Assembly (NCBI GenBank): GCA_011390635.1
Contig: JAABSA010000031.1
Coordinates: forward strand, 1-47,228
Source: Desulfotignum sp.
GTDB taxonomy: Bacteria > Desulfobacterota > Desulfobacteria > Desulfobacterales > Desulfobacteraceae
Direction of reading: 5' to 3'
Length of the DNA stretch: 47,228 nucleotides
Below, piece by piece: positions 25,799-35,002 of the stretch; within the stretch, counting starts at the first letter, position 1; each line of letters starts with the position of its first letter. A model generated the notes under the pieces. That model made no database searches and was not told where the DNA came from. It was given only the letters and a program-made list of their open reading frames with translations. The position numbers and the translations under genes are program-made.

Positions 25799-27805
25799 TC
25801 ATGCAATAACCGCCAGCACGTCATCTTTGGCCACAGAATCACCCGTATCAAAATGAATGGATGCAATGGTCCCGCTGACCGGCGCGGGAAGGGCATTTTC
25901 CATTTTCATGGCCTCAATGACCACAACGGTTTCTCCTTCATCCACCGTATCCCCCACCGTTTTCTCAAATTTGATGACCATGCCGGGCATGGGGGCTTTT
26001 ACCGGAGTGCCTTGTGCAGCATCCGGTGCCGGGGCCTGCGTTTTTTTGCTCCCGGGTTCGGCATCTGCAGGTGCAACAGGCGCGGCAGGAGCCTGGAGAG
26101 TTTTGGCAGAAGATGCCCGGGCTGCGTCCGCCGGTTTGCCGGCAGCCGGTCCCACATGGGTGATTACCTGTGATCCGCCCTGTTCTTCCACACCCACCTC
26201 AAAGCAGTCGCCTTCCACAAACACTTTGAAAATCCGCGTGTTTTCACCTTTTTCAAAGCTGGGTTTTTCCACCAGTTCCCCGGCTTTGGCTTTTTTGATC
26301 AATGCATCCTGTTTTTTAACATCTTCCAGGGTGAGGGGTTTGATGGCATCAGGCACCTGCTCTTTGCCGTATTTCTGTTTGAGAAATTTTTTGCCGGTCA
26401 CCGGAAACAGAGCATACAGCAAAAGGTCTTCATCACCAACAGCCAGATCCCCTATCTCTGCACGGGCTTTTTCCAGCTCGGGCTCCAGCACCTGGGCCGG
26501 ACGGCAGGTAATGGGTTCTTCTCCCCTGGCATAGCCTTTCAATGCTTTTTTCTGAACCTCCGGATCAATGGGCACCGAGGTTTTGCCGTATAACCCGTAA
26601 CACAGATCTTTCACCTGGCCGGATACCATCTTGTAGCGCTCTTCTTCAGTATCAAACAGCACATTGTTCACGGTCTGGGTGCCCACGATCTGGCTGGTGG
26701 GAGTCACCAAAGGCACCTGGCCCAGTTCTTTTCTCACCCTGGGCAGTTCTTTATACACCTGGTCTATCTTGTCCAGAGAATCCATTTCCCGAAGCTGGTT
26801 CACCAGGTTGGAGAGCATACCGCCAGGGGTCTGGTGCAGCAGCACATTGATATCAATGAGCGACACCTTGGTATCATCCAACAGATGTTTGTATTTGGGC
26901 ATGACCTCTTTTTCCAGAATTTCGTTTATATCCGCCAGGGCCTTGATATCAAACCCGGTATCCCGGCTGGTGCCCAGCAGGGTCATGACCAGGGGTTCCA
27001 ACGCTGCATGGGAGGTGCGGTAGGCATACGGGGTCAAACAGGTGTCAATGATATCTACTCCGGCTTCCACCGCCTTGAGATGGGTCATGGCAGACATGCC
27101 CGAGGTAAAATGGCTGTGCAGGTGAATCAACGGTTTGACATTTGCTTTCAGGGCCTTGACCAATGCAAAAGCATCATAGGGGGCCATCAACCCAGCCATA
27201 TCCTTGACACAGATGCTGTCCGCTCCCATGGCTTCCAGGTCTTTTGCCTTTTTGATATAATAGTCCAGGTTGTAGACCTCTCCGCCCAGGCGGGGTTCGG
27301 TAAGGGTATAGCAGATGCATCCTTGAAAATGGGCTCCGCATTCCTTGATCACCGGCACCACGGTTTCAAAATTTCTGTAGTCATTGAGGGCGTCAAATGT
27401 CCGGAAAATTTCCAGGCCGTTGTCCACGGTCTTTTTCACGAACAGTTTTGCCACATCATCGGCATAATTTCGGTATCCCACCAGATTCTGGCCCCGCAGC
27501 AGCATGGAAAACGGTGTCTTTTTAAAATACCGTTTCAAGGTGCGCAGCCGCTGCCAGGGGTCTTCTCCCAGAAACCGGTGCATGGTATCAAAGGTGGCCC
27601 CGCCCCAAACTTCCACGGCCCAGAAACCGATCTCATCCATGCGCTCTGCCACGGGAATCATGTCTTCTGTTCTGCCACGGGTGGCAAACAAAGACTGGTG
27701 TCCGTCCCGCAGGGATATATCCTCCACCAGTAACGGATTTTCAACCGTTGGCCTGTCCTTGTCATAATTCATCTGTACGGTTTTAACCTGGGTGTGTTCA
27801 GTCAT
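25799..27805 (-). CDS. Biotin-containing carboxyltransferase alpha subunit (OadA/PycB/transcarboxylase 5S type)
   Basis: A 668-residue enzyme with an N-terminal carboxyltransferase barrel and a C-terminal biotinyl domain. The barrel shows VEDISLRDGHQSLFATRGRT, the carbamylated-Lys site SICVKDMAGLM, and metal-binding HLHSHFTSG. An Ala/Pro-rich linker (about 560-605) leads to the biotin attachment site EAMKMEN at Lys 634. This type transfers carboxyl groups between oxaloacetate/pyruvate and biotin. With the adjacent acyl-CoA carboxyltransferase gene, the pair fits a methylmalonyl-CoA:pyruvate transcarboxylase as used in propionate metabolism. A sodium-pump decarboxylase is less likely because no membrane beta subunit is in the window. 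ATG 27805 follows GGGAG. Confidence 0.88.
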   Translation of the reverse strand: MTEHTQVKTVQMNYDKDRPTVENPLLVEDISLRDGHQSLFATRGRTEDMIPVAERMDEIGFWAVEVWGGATFDTMHRFLGEDPWQRLRTLKRYFKKTPFSMLLRGQNLVGYRNYADDVAKLFVKKTVDNGLEIFRTFDALNDYRNFETVVPVIKECGAHFQGCICYTLTEPRLGGEVYNLDYYIKKAKDLEAMGADSICVKDMAGLMAPYDAFALVKALKANVKPLIHLHSHFTSGMSAMTHLKAVEAGVDIIDTCLTPYAYRTSHAALEPLVMTLLGTSRDTGFDIKALADINEILEKEVMPKYKHLLDDTKVSLIDINVLLHQTPGGMLSNLVNQLREMDSLDKIDQVYKELPRVRKELGQVPLVTPTSQIVGTQTVNNVLFDTEEERYKMVSGQVKDLCYGLYGKTSVPIDPEVQKKALKGYARGEEPITCRPAQVLEPELEKARAEIGDLAVGDEDLLLYALFPVTGKKFLKQKYGKEQVPDAIKPLTLEDVKKQDALIKKAKAGELVEKPSFEKGENTRIFKVFVEGDCFEVGVEEQGGSQVITHVGPAAGKPADAARASSAKTLQAPAAPVAPADAEPGSKKTQAPAPDAAQGTPVKAPMPGMVIKFEKTVGDTVDEGETVVVIEAMKMENALPAPVSGTIASIHFDTGDSVAKDDVLAVIA

Positions 27806-27844
27806 CGCTATTTCTCCCGATAATTTATTGTCATCCTTTAAATT

Positions 27845-28069
27845 CTATCTAAACATCCGCAGCTGCATCATGGCATTGGCCTGCATCATAGACTGGCGCC
27901 CGGTCATACCCCAGATATTGGGAGTATGGCCTATCAACATCCTGGCTGCAGGATCTTTTGCATCCACAGCGTCTGCCTGTTCCGCCGTGTGCCGGGCATA
28001 TGCTTCTTCACAGGTTTTTATATGGGCATATACCCCGGCCATGGCAGCAGCCCGTTTTTTTTTATCCAT
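27845..28069 (-). CDS. Small protein between the two carboxyltransferase subunits
   Basis: A 74-residue soluble protein: a basic N-terminus (MDKKKRAAAMAGVYAHIKTC), an acidic middle and a conserved-looking end PNIWGMTGRQSMMQANAMMQLR. GGGAGG precedes the ATG at 28069, and it sits 15 bases after one carboxyltransferase gene and 39 bases before the other. Its position resembles the small subunits of acyl-CoA carboxylases and decarboxylases (epsilon or gamma), which stabilise the complex. No sequence motif proves this. Confidence 0.7.
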   Translation of the reverse strand: MDKKKRAAAMAGVYAHIKTCEEAYARHTAEQADAVDAKDPAARMLIGHTPNIWGMTGRQSMMQANAMMQLRMFR

Positions 28070-28084
28070 GTATCCTCCCTTTTT

Positions 28085-29638
28085 CTATACCGGAATGTTT
28101 CCATGTTTTTTGGCCGGCCGCATCTCCCGTTTGGTAGCCATGGCTTCTAATGCATCAATGAGCCTGGGACGGGTTTCAGACGGCTGGATCACCGCATCCA
28201 CATACCCCCTGGCAGCCGCACAATAGGGGTTGGAAAACTGGTCATTATACTGGACGATTTTCTCCTTGCGTTTGGCTGCCGGGTCATCTGCCGCCTTGAT
28301 CTCTCTTGCATGAATGATATTGGCGGCCCCTTCCGCTCCCATCACCGCGATCTCGGCACTGGGCCAGGCAAAGGCCATATCCGCCCCCAGGTGCCGGGAA
28401 CACATGGCAATATAGGAACCACCGTAATCTTTGCGGGTGATCAACAACAGTTTGGGCACCGTGGCCTCGGAATAACACCACAGCAGTTTGGCCCCATGGC
28501 GGATGATACCGCCCCATTCCTGGTTGGAGCCCGGCAGATACCCCGGCACATCCGCAATGGTAAGCATGGGAATATTGAAGGCATCACAGAACCGGATGAA
28601 CCGGGTGGCTTTGTCCGATGCATTGATATCCAGGCACCCGGCCAGATGGTTTGGCTGGTTGGCGATAATGCCGATGGACCGGCCGTTGAGACGGGCAAAA
28701 CAGACCACCAGGTTTTTGGCAAAATACAGGTGGGGTTCAAAAAACTGTCCGTCATCCACAATGGACCGGATCACGCTTTTTATATCATAGGACCGGTTGG
28801 GACTGTCCGGAATCACCGTGTCCAAGGACGCATCCATGCGGTCAGGAGCATCTTTCGGGGAGATAAACGGGGGATCTTCCATATTATTGGAAGGCAGATA
28901 GGACAACAGGGTCTTTATCTGAAGGATGCAGTCTTCATCTGATTCACAGGCAAACTGGGCCACACCGGATTTTTCGTTGTGGGCCATGGCACCGCCTAAA
29001 TCTTCAGAGGAGATTTCCTCTCCTGTCACGGCTTTTATGACATTGGGACCGGTAATAAACATGTAGGCACTTTTTTTGACCATGAAAACAAAATCGGTCA
29101 TGGCAGGAGAGTACACTGCCCCGCCGGCAGTGGGTCCCATGATGGCGGATATCTGGGGGATAACCCCTGAACAGGCAGAGTTCCTGAAAAAGATCTCCCC
29201 GTATCCGGACAGGGCATCAATGCCCTCCTGAATTCTGGCACCGCCTGAATCATTCATACCGATGACAGGAGCCCCGGCTTTCAAGGCCATGTCCATGACC
29301 TTGCATATTTTTTTGGCCTGCATTTCCCCTAAAGAACCGGCCCGGGCCGTAAAATCCTGGGCATAGGCAAACACGATCCTGCCATCTACTTTTCCATGGC
29401 CGGTGATGACACCATCCGCCGGTATCTGTACCTTTTCCATGCCGAAATTGGTGCACCGGTGGGTGACAAACATGTCCAGCTCCCTGAAACTGCCCTTATC
29501 AAAAAGGCAGTCAAGGCGCTCCCTGGCATTGAGCCGTCCCTGTTCCTTCCGCTTGGCCAATGCCGCGTCACCACCCATTTTCAAAATTTGTTGTTCTTTT
29601 TGCTTCAGATTCTGGATATTGTCTGCTGTGGCTCCCAT
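28085..29638 (-). CDS. Acyl-CoA carboxyltransferase subunit (MmdA/PccB/transcarboxylase 12S type)
   Basis: A 517-residue carboxyltransferase of the crotonase-like fold, acting on propionyl-CoA/methylmalonyl-CoA and biotin. Landmarks are RLNARERLDCLFDKGSF, DFTARAGSLGEMQAKKI, the oxyanion segment MNDSGGARIQEGIDALSGYG, IMGPTAGGAVYSPAMTDF and the second oxyanion site IADVPGYLPGSNQEWGGIIRHGAKLL. Length is normal. It starts at ATG 29638 after GGAAGGA and leads the operon that continues with the 74-residue protein and the biotin-bearing subunit. Methylmalonyl-CoA is the likeliest acyl substrate in a sulfate reducer, but the exact reaction needs the biotin partner assigned. Confidence 0.92.
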   Translation of the reverse strand: MGATADNIQNLKQKEQQILKMGGDAALAKRKEQGRLNARERLDCLFDKGSFRELDMFVTHRCTNFGMEKVQIPADGVITGHGKVDGRIVFAYAQDFTARAGSLGEMQAKKICKVMDMALKAGAPVIGMNDSGGARIQEGIDALSGYGEIFFRNSACSGVIPQISAIMGPTAGGAVYSPAMTDFVFMVKKSAYMFITGPNVIKAVTGEEISSEDLGGAMAHNEKSGVAQFACESDEDCILQIKTLLSYLPSNNMEDPPFISPKDAPDRMDASLDTVIPDSPNRSYDIKSVIRSIVDDGQFFEPHLYFAKNLVVCFARLNGRSIGIIANQPNHLAGCLDINASDKATRFIRFCDAFNIPMLTIADVPGYLPGSNQEWGGIIRHGAKLLWCYSEATVPKLLLITRKDYGGSYIAMCSRHLGADMAFAWPSAEIAVMGAEGAANIIHAREIKAADDPAAKRKEKIVQYNDQFSNPYCAAARGYVDAVIQPSETRPRLIDALEAMATKREMRPAKKHGNIPV

Positions 29639-29758
29639 AATAGCAATCCTTCCATATTCCTTGTTTAAACAGTGATTATTATTTTCCCGGCACCTTATTT
29701 CTGTGGCGATCCTGCCGAGCCGATGCCCGGCAGCAGATCTGACTGTGACTCCGGCAGT

Positions 29759-30502
29759 TTACTCATACGTAAACCGCCATGCGCAGAACCAGTCGTCCGG
29801 ATGCGGGTCCGGCGGGCATCCGATACACGCTGTCTTGATGTGTGGATCAATGGCCCTTGCAAAGTAAGTGTATTCAACCAGCCCTGCGGATTTGCACGGA
29901 TAGTCCGGCAGGCCTTTGCGTTTTCTGGCCGCCTGAACCCGGCACGCATCCATTTGGAATACAAAACTTTGTGGCCCTTCGTCAACAATTGATTGTTTAT
30001 TTATGAAAGAATACATTCTGAAACTGAGGGCTCTTTTCAATCCGGCCAGCCCCGGGGCCTTGTCCAGGCCCAAAAATTTTTTAATGGCATAGGCCTCATA
30101 GGGAGAAAATTTACCCCAGCAGGAATCATTGCACCGTTTGGCATCATTCATACCATGGGCCGATTCCACTGCCTGGAACCAGACCCCGTCCATGACCAGC
30201 CAGTTTTTGGCCAGATCCTGTAAAACCGTATTCATAGTGAGGTCATCCAGGTTCAACCAGGCTTTGGGCAGTCCGTTTTCCATCTCAAAGCCCAGGGTTT
30301 TTGCCATGCGGTTCATGGTGATATCAACACCCCTGGGGACCACTGAATCCATCATTTCCAAAGCAGGTTCCATTCCCATCTGGTGCCTGACTTCACCAAA
30401 CCAGAACCCGTAATGCATGATCATGCGAAACACCATGTCCATCATCAAGCGTCCCTTGTCCTCGCAGCTCAGATCCAGGTAATCGTCAGAAATTTCCGTC
30501 AT
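29759..30502 (-). CDS. DUF6125-like protein, function unknown
   Basis: A 247-residue soluble protein. Recognisable marks of this anaerobe family are an N-terminal helical part (LSCEDKGRLMMDMVFRMIMHYGFWF), and a C-terminal region with spaced cysteines: DACRVQAARKRKGLPDYPCKSAGLVEYTYFA and then CIGCPPDPHPDDWFCAWRF. These Cys/His residues suggest a metal site. ATG 30502 follows AAGGAGACGG, and a small dyad precedes the ribosome site. It lies 120 bases upstream of the carboxyltransferase operon on the same strand, so shared transcription is possible. The family name is from memory and should be checked. Confidence 0.6.
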   Translation of the reverse strand: MTEISDDYLDLSCEDKGRLMMDMVFRMIMHYGFWFGEVRHQMGMEPALEMMDSVVPRGVDITMNRMAKTLGFEMENGLPKAWLNLDDLTMNTVLQDLAKNWLVMDGVWFQAVESAHGMNDAKRCNDSCWGKFSPYEAYAIKKFLGLDKAPGLAGLKRALSFRMYSFINKQSIVDEGPQSFVFQMDACRVQAARKRKGLPDYPCKSAGLVEYTYFARAIDPHIKTACIGCPPDPHPDDWFCAWRFTYE

Positions 30503-30524
30503 GGTGCCGTCTCCTTATATTCGG

Positions 30525-30541
30525 GGGTGTGTATCACACCC
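30525..30541. promoter_or_regulatory. Short dyad upstream of the DUF6125-like gene
   Basis: GGGTGT and ACACCC flank GTATC, giving a six-base-pair perfect dyad. It sits just upstream of the ribosome site of the gene starting at 30502 and downstream of the glycosyltransferase stop. It could be an operator or a weak hairpin; there is no T tract on the minus strand. Confidence 0.3.
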
Positions 30542-30598
30542 TGATAAAAAATACATAAACTCCTGTCACCCGGACCGTGCCGGTTTATTACAACCTTA

Positions 30599-31462
30599 TT
30601 ACACTTTCTGGCTGCCCGGGGAACCGGTTTCTGACAATTGCCGGTACAGCCCCAGATAGGTTAGGGCTTCCAGGTCTTTGCCACGTTTTTTGCAGCCGTT
30701 GCCATAAATACGGCATTTTTCCTGTAACACGTTTGTTGCTGCAGCTTTCTGCCATGGGTCCAGAGAACCGGACCGAATAAGATCCAACAGACAGGCAATG
30801 CGGTACCGGTCCTGGGAATGGCTGGCGGAAAGCTGGTCATCATGCCCGCCATACTTGACAGTCAACGGTTTTTCAATGAGATATACGGGCATATCCACGC
30901 TGATCCTGAGCCACAGATCATAATCTTCGCACACCGGAAAATCTTCATTGAACATGCCTTTTACATCGAATATTTTTTTTTTCATCATTACCGCTGAAGG
31001 ACTCACCAGACAGCGGTGCAGGGATGGCTCAAAAATCATACCCGAAAGTTTTTGGTGTTTTTGCATGGGATTGACCCGCCGGCCTTTGCGTATCCATATT
31101 TCTTCGGTCTGGCAGATCATGGCCCGGGGATGGGAAGTGAAAAACGCTGCCTGGCAGGCCAGTTTTTCCGGCTCCCAGAGGTCATCAGAATCCAGCAGGG
31201 CAATATACTCCCCGCGGCTGTGTCGAATTCCCAAATTTCGTGCCGCACTCACTCCTTTGTTGGTCTGGTTGAACACCCGGAGCCTTTCACCATAGGCAGC
31301 CAGAAGTTCCCGGGTCTCGTCTGTGGACCCGTCATCCACCACAATAATTTCTCTGGGTGCAAAGGTCTGGGCCAGCACCGAGTCAATGGCTTTTGCCAGG
31401 ACCCATGCCCGGTTATAGGTGGGAATGATTACACTGATCTGTGGTGAATGCGCCTGTTTCAT
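30599..31462 (-). CDS. Family 2 glycosyltransferase
   Basis: A 287-residue GT-A enzyme that adds sugars to surface glycans or lipids. It begins ISVIIPTYNRAWVLAKAIDSVLAQTF, has VVDDGSTDETRELL, NKGVSAARNLGI and the metal-binding ALLDSDDLW (DxD-type). The catalytic-side segment VCEDYDLWLRIS follows. No membrane segment is visible. It has no other glycan genes beside it, so its acceptor is unknown. ATG 31462 has only a weak ribosome site. Confidence 0.9.
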   Translation of the reverse strand: MKQAHSPQISVIIPTYNRAWVLAKAIDSVLAQTFAPREIIVVDDGSTDETRELLAAYGERLRVFNQTNKGVSAARNLGIRHSRGEYIALLDSDDLWEPEKLACQAAFFTSHPRAMICQTEEIWIRKGRRVNPMQKHQKLSGMIFEPSLHRCLVSPSAVMMKKKIFDVKGMFNEDFPVCEDYDLWLRISVDMPVYLIEKPLTVKYGGHDDQLSASHSQDRYRIACLLDLIRSGSLDPWQKAAATNVLQEKCRIYGNGCKKRGKDLEALTYLGLYRQLSETGSPGSQKV

Positions 31463-31662
31463 GACCCAAAACTTATACCATGATCATCCCTTTGGGCGCA
31501 AACCTGATTTATTGTGCCCTGCCAGGCCCAGACCCAAATGGCCCAACCATTTGAAAATTTCAAAAATAACAAACATATTCAAGGTCATAGCATTTTTTTT
31601 CCCTTGATTTATGTGAAAAAATCCCCCATAATGCACTCTGTTCTTTTTTATATGAGTAATTC

Positions 31663-31691
31663 TTGACAAGCCCATCCAAATCACTTAAATG
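31663..31691 (+). promoter_or_regulatory. Sigma-70-like promoter for korDABC
   Basis: TTGACA (31663-31668) is followed after 17 bases by TAAATG (31686-31691). The expected start is near 31698, about 44 bases before the ferredoxin gene. The region upstream to 31463 is AT-rich and holds no gene. Confidence 0.55.
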
Positions 31692-31741
31692 AAAGCCCTT
31701 ACATTTTGGTTACGCAGTATCTTATGAATAATGAGGATATT

Positions 31742-31972
31742 ATGGCAAAAGGCAAATCAGTCACACATGTAATTGATACCCACTGGTGCAAGGGGTGTGG
31801 TATCTGTGTTCATTTCTGTCCCAAACAGGTTCTGGAACTGGACAAAGACAGCAAAGCCCGGGCAGTTCGACCAGAAGATTGCATCGCCTGCAAACTGTGC
31901 GAACTTCGATGCCCGGATCTGGCAATTCAAATTACAGAAACGCAGGAAGGGGAAAATGACTCTACAAAATAA
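31742..31972 (+). CDS. korD: 2-oxoacid:ferredoxin oxidoreductase, ferredoxin-like delta subunit
   Basis: A 76-residue iron-sulfur protein with two [4Fe-4S] binding motifs, CKGCGICVHFCP and CIACKLCELRCP. It passes electrons from the catalytic subunits to ferredoxin. I chose ATG 31742, which follows GAGGATATT; an ATG at 31724 is possible. It overlaps the next gene by 17 bases and is first in the D-A-B-C order typical of 2-oxoglutarate oxidoreductases. Confidence 0.92.
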   Translation: MAKGKSVTHVIDTHWCKGCGICVHFCPKQVLELDKDSKARAVRPEDCIACKLCELRCPDLAIQITETQEGENDSTK

Positions 31973-33110
31973 TATCAGGTTTGTTCAGGGAAATGAAGCC
32001 TGTGTTGAAGGCGCGCTCTATGCAGGCGTAAATTTTTTCGCAGGATATCCCATTACCCCGTCCACGGAAATTGCAGAACACCTGGCTGTCAGACTTCCCC
32101 AGCAGGGCGGAAAATTCATCCAGATGGAAGATGAAATTGCTTCCATGGGTGCCATTCTCGGTGCATCCCTCACGGGCAAAAAGGTGATGACCGCCACATC
32201 CGGCCCGGGATTTTCCCTGAAACAGGAAGCATTGGGCTATGCCTGCATGGCGGAAATCCCCTGTGTCATAGCCAATGTGCAGCGGGGCGGTCCTTCCACG
32301 GGCAATCCCACCCATGTCAGCCAGGGGGACGTAAATCAGGCCAGGTGGGGGACCCATGGAGACCACGCCATCATCGCCCTGACCGCGTCCAACAACCAGG
32401 ATGTATTCAACATCACCGTGGAAGCATTCAACATGGCGGAAACTTACAGAACCCCGGTCATCATCCTGCTTGATGAAGTGGTGGGGCATATGCGGGAAAA
32501 ACTCACCATACCGGAACCCGAAGAAATCCCCGTGGTCAGCCGGCTGCGCACATCGGTTCCCAAGGGCGTGGACTACCACCCGTATCTTCCCAGGGAAGAC
32601 GGCCGTTTGCCCATGTCCGATTTCGGGGCCGAGCACCGGTACAATGTCACCGGCCTTTTCCATGACATGTGGGGATTTCCCAGCAACAATCCCAAGGTGG
32701 TCAGTGAACTGTTGCGCCACCTGGTGGACAAAATCGAAAACAATGCCCCCAGTATCACCATGTACAAGGAATACTGGCTGGATGATGCCGATTATATTCT
32801 GGTTTCCTATGGATCCTCCGCCCGGTCCGCCATCCACATCGCCAAGAACCGGAGGGCCAGAGGGGTTAAAATCGGGGTTCTGGAACTCCAGACCCTGTGG
32901 CCTTTTCCTGCAGACATGGTCCGGGAAAAATGCGCCAATGCCAAGGCCGTGCTGGTGGTGGAAATGAACATGGGCCAGGTGGTCACCCAGGTGAAAAGCG
33001 CAGTGGACAATCCCAATAACGTATTTCTGGCCAACCGAATCGACGGCCAGCTCATCTCACCCACGGATATCAAGACCATTCTGCGAATGGTCCAGGGAAG
33101 GGGGGTGTAA
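31956..33110 (+). CDS. korA: 2-oxoglutarate (2-oxoacid):ferredoxin oxidoreductase alpha subunit
   Basis: A 384-residue subunit with the pyrimidine-binding domain: GNEACVEGALYAGVNFFAGYPITPSTEIAEHL, QMEDEIASMGAILGASLTGKKVMTATSGPGFSL and the NVQRGGPSTGNPT stretch. Together with the beta subunit it oxidatively decarboxylates a 2-oxoacid to its CoA ester, or carboxylates in reverse. It is KorA-like by this sequence, gene order and length, so 2-oxoglutarate is the best guess; branched-chain oxoacids are possible. ATG 31956 follows AAGGGGA inside the end of korD. Confidence 0.9.
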   Translation: MTLQNNIRFVQGNEACVEGALYAGVNFFAGYPITPSTEIAEHLAVRLPQQGGKFIQMEDEIASMGAILGASLTGKKVMTATSGPGFSLKQEALGYACMAEIPCVIANVQRGGPSTGNPTHVSQGDVNQARWGTHGDHAIIALTASNNQDVFNITVEAFNMAETYRTPVIILLDEVVGHMREKLTIPEPEEIPVVSRLRTSVPKGVDYHPYLPREDGRLPMSDFGAEHRYNVTGLFHDMWGFPSNNPKVVSELLRHLVDKIENNAPSITMYKEYWLDDADYILVSYGSSARSAIHIAKNRRARGVKIGVLELQTLWPFPADMVREKCANAKAVLVVEMNMGQVVTQVKSAVDNPNNVFLANRIDGQLISPTDIKTILRMVQGRGV

Positions 33111-33111
33111 C

Positions 33112-33936
33112 ATGACCACAAAAGAGTTTGATTTCAAAGACTATATCAGAAACCGGTTTTTCCCCCATATATGGTGCCCGGGCTGCGGCCATGGCATTGT
33201 TCTGGGATCTTTGCTCAGGGCTGTCCATGAACTTGGTCTGGAGAAAAACGAGATCGTCATGACCTCGGGGATTGGTTGCTCCTCCCGGATCTCCGGATAT
33301 GTGGATTTTCACTCCCTGCACACCATCCATGGCCGGGCGTTGACCTTTGCCACAGGTGTCAAGCTTGCCAAACCGGAGATCACAGCCATTGTTCCCATGG
33401 GGGACGGGGATGCCCTGGCCATTGGCGGCAACCACTTTATCCACGCGGCAAGGCGCAACATCGATATCACCGCCATTGTCATGAACAACCGTATTTACGG
33501 CATGACAGGCGGTCAGTTTTCTCCATTGTCCGGCCTGGGCAAAAAAGCCACTACCGCCCCCTATTCCACCATTGACAACCAGTTTGACGTGGTGGAACTG
33601 GCAAAAAGTGCGGGTGCCAGCTTTGTGGCAAGATCAACGGTTTTCCATGCCACAGAATGCAAGGATCTGTTGAAAAAAGCCATTGCCCACAAGGGATTTT
33701 CCGTGGTGGAAATTTTATCCCAGTGCCCTACCTATTTCGGCAGAAAAAACAAGGAAGGGGATGCGGTCCAGATGATGGAAGGATTCAAAACCAATACCGT
33801 GAAAATCGGTTCCAAAAAACTGGAAAAAAATCCCGAACTTATCCAGCGGGGTATTTTTGTGGAAGACACCCAGAAGGCTGAATATTGCGAGGCCTATGAC
33901 AAGATCATCGCCAGTGCAATGAAAGGAAACGCATAA
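33112..33936 (+). CDS. korB: 2-oxoglutarate (2-oxoacid):ferredoxin oxidoreductase beta subunit
   Basis: The 274-residue thiamine-diphosphate subunit has cysteines for the proximal cluster (HIWCPGCGHGIV and SGIGCSSRI), the GDGDALAIGGNHFIHAARRN thiamine/Mg site and VMNNRIYGMTGGQ. The later SQCPTYFGRKN supplies a further cluster cysteine. It starts one base after the korA stop and overlaps korC by one base (TAATG), so the operon is tightly coupled. Confidence 0.93.
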   Translation: MTTKEFDFKDYIRNRFFPHIWCPGCGHGIVLGSLLRAVHELGLEKNEIVMTSGIGCSSRISGYVDFHSLHTIHGRALTFATGVKLAKPEITAIVPMGDGDALAIGGNHFIHAARRNIDITAIVMNNRIYGMTGGQFSPLSGLGKKATTAPYSTIDNQFDVVELAKSAGASFVARSTVFHATECKDLLKKAIAHKGFSVVEILSQCPTYFGRKNKEGDAVQMMEGFKTNTVKIGSKKLEKNPELIQRGIFVEDTQKAEYCEAYDKIIASAMKGNA

Positions 33937-34481
33937 TGGAACGTTCAAGACTGGTTTTTTCAGGTTCCGGCGGACAGGGGGTTATAACGGCAGCCATCCT
34001 TCTGGCCAAAGCCGCCGTGTTGTTTGAAGGGAAAAATGCCACCCAGTCCCAGAGTTACGGTGCTGCGGCCCGGGGCGGTGCCACCCGCAGCGACGTGCTC
34101 ATATCTGAATCCGACATTTTTTTTCCCAAGGTGGTCCAGCCCAATATCCTGGTGAGCCTGACCCAGGAAAGCTATAACACGTTTTCGGGCATCATCCGGC
34201 CCGGCGGACTCCTGCTGGTGGACACCAAATTCGTGACCATTGAAAAAAGAGTGGATGCCAAACACATTGCATTGCCCATGTATGACACCGTCATGGAAAA
34301 AATCGGCAAACCCATCGTGTTCAATATCTGTATGCTGGGCGCACTGCTGGGTGCCACCCGGCTGGTTCAGGCCGAGTCGATTCTCAAGGTTCTGGAAACC
34401 TCCATTCCCAAAGATTTCATGGAAATGAACAAAAAAGCATTGGAGCTGGGCATGGAAATGGGGGAAGCCGCAGCCTATTAA
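33936..34481 (+). CDS. korC: 2-oxoglutarate (2-oxoacid):ferredoxin oxidoreductase gamma subunit
   Basis: The 181-residue gamma subunit starts RLVFSGSGGQGVITAAILLAKAA and has the ATQSQSYGAAARGGATRSDVLIS motif of the family. It completes the catalytic complex. Its start overlaps korB by one base. Its end overlaps the convergent small gene by four bases, tail to tail. Confidence 0.93.
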   Translation: MERSRLVFSGSGGQGVITAAILLAKAAVLFEGKNATQSQSYGAAARGGATRSDVLISESDIFFPKVVQPNILVSLTQESYNTFSGIIRPGGLLLVDTKFVTIEKRVDAKHIALPMYDTVMEKIGKPIVFNICMLGALLGATRLVQAESILKVLETSIPKDFMEMNKKALELGMEMGEAAAY

Positions 34482-34756
34482 TTGTTTTTTACGGTCGGAC
34501 CGGATGTGGGAAACAGGTCCTGGACATTGAGGCCTTTGATTTTTTTCAAGCAGTCTTCCAGTGCCAGGGGTTCTGTGTCGCCGGCACCCTGATGTTCAGG
34601 CTTTGCCACAATATTCACCAGATTGGGAACGGCAATATAGGCACCTGCCAGGTGGCCCTGTATTTTCTGGTGAACATCAATATAGATCATCCGGCCGCTG
34701 CGGATCAGGTTGTAACGGGTGATGCGTGTCAGTATATCATTTACATGAAGGTCCAT
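34478..34756 (-). CDS. Small conserved-looking protein, function unknown
   Basis: A 92-residue soluble protein (MDLHVNDILTRITRYNLIRSGRMIYIDV at the start, no signal or membrane segment). I do not recognise a family. ATG 34756 follows AAGGAGAGATCG, a good ribosome site, so it is probably expressed. It faces korC with stops overlapping by four bases. Confidence 0.6.
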   Translation of the reverse strand: MDLHVNDILTRITRYNLIRSGRMIYIDVHQKIQGHLAGAYIAVPNLVNIVAKPEHQGAGDTEPLALEDCLKKIKGLNVQDLFPTSGPTVKNN

Positions 34757-34895
34757 CGATCTCTCCTTGTTCCTGGTTTTCACATTGATGTTTTTGGCAT
34801 TCGATCCGGATCACACCGGATGCTGCCGGTATCGCAAACTTCACCATACCGTATTCCCATCACGTAGAAAATCTTTTTTTACCACGACCAACTTC

Positions 34896-34926
34896 ATTTG
34901 CATAATTTGGTATTTGCATAATTGGG
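34896..34926 (+). repeat. 15-base direct repeat
   Basis: ATTTGCATAATTTGG (34896-34910) and ATTTGCATAATTGGG (34912-34926) differ at one base and are 16 bases apart start to start, about one and a half helix turns. Possible binding sites for a regulator of the divergent genes. Confidence 0.6.
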
Positions 34927-35002
34927 CGGTATATCCGACGCTGACAGCGGACGCTGCTGAACAAGACAATCGCATATAGATCAAAGCACGGATATTGACC
35001 AA

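Noticed and set aside
26834-27733. A 299-residue plus-strand frame opposite the biotin carboxyltransferase gene
   Set aside because: It is the antisense shadow of a gene with clear motifs on the other strand.
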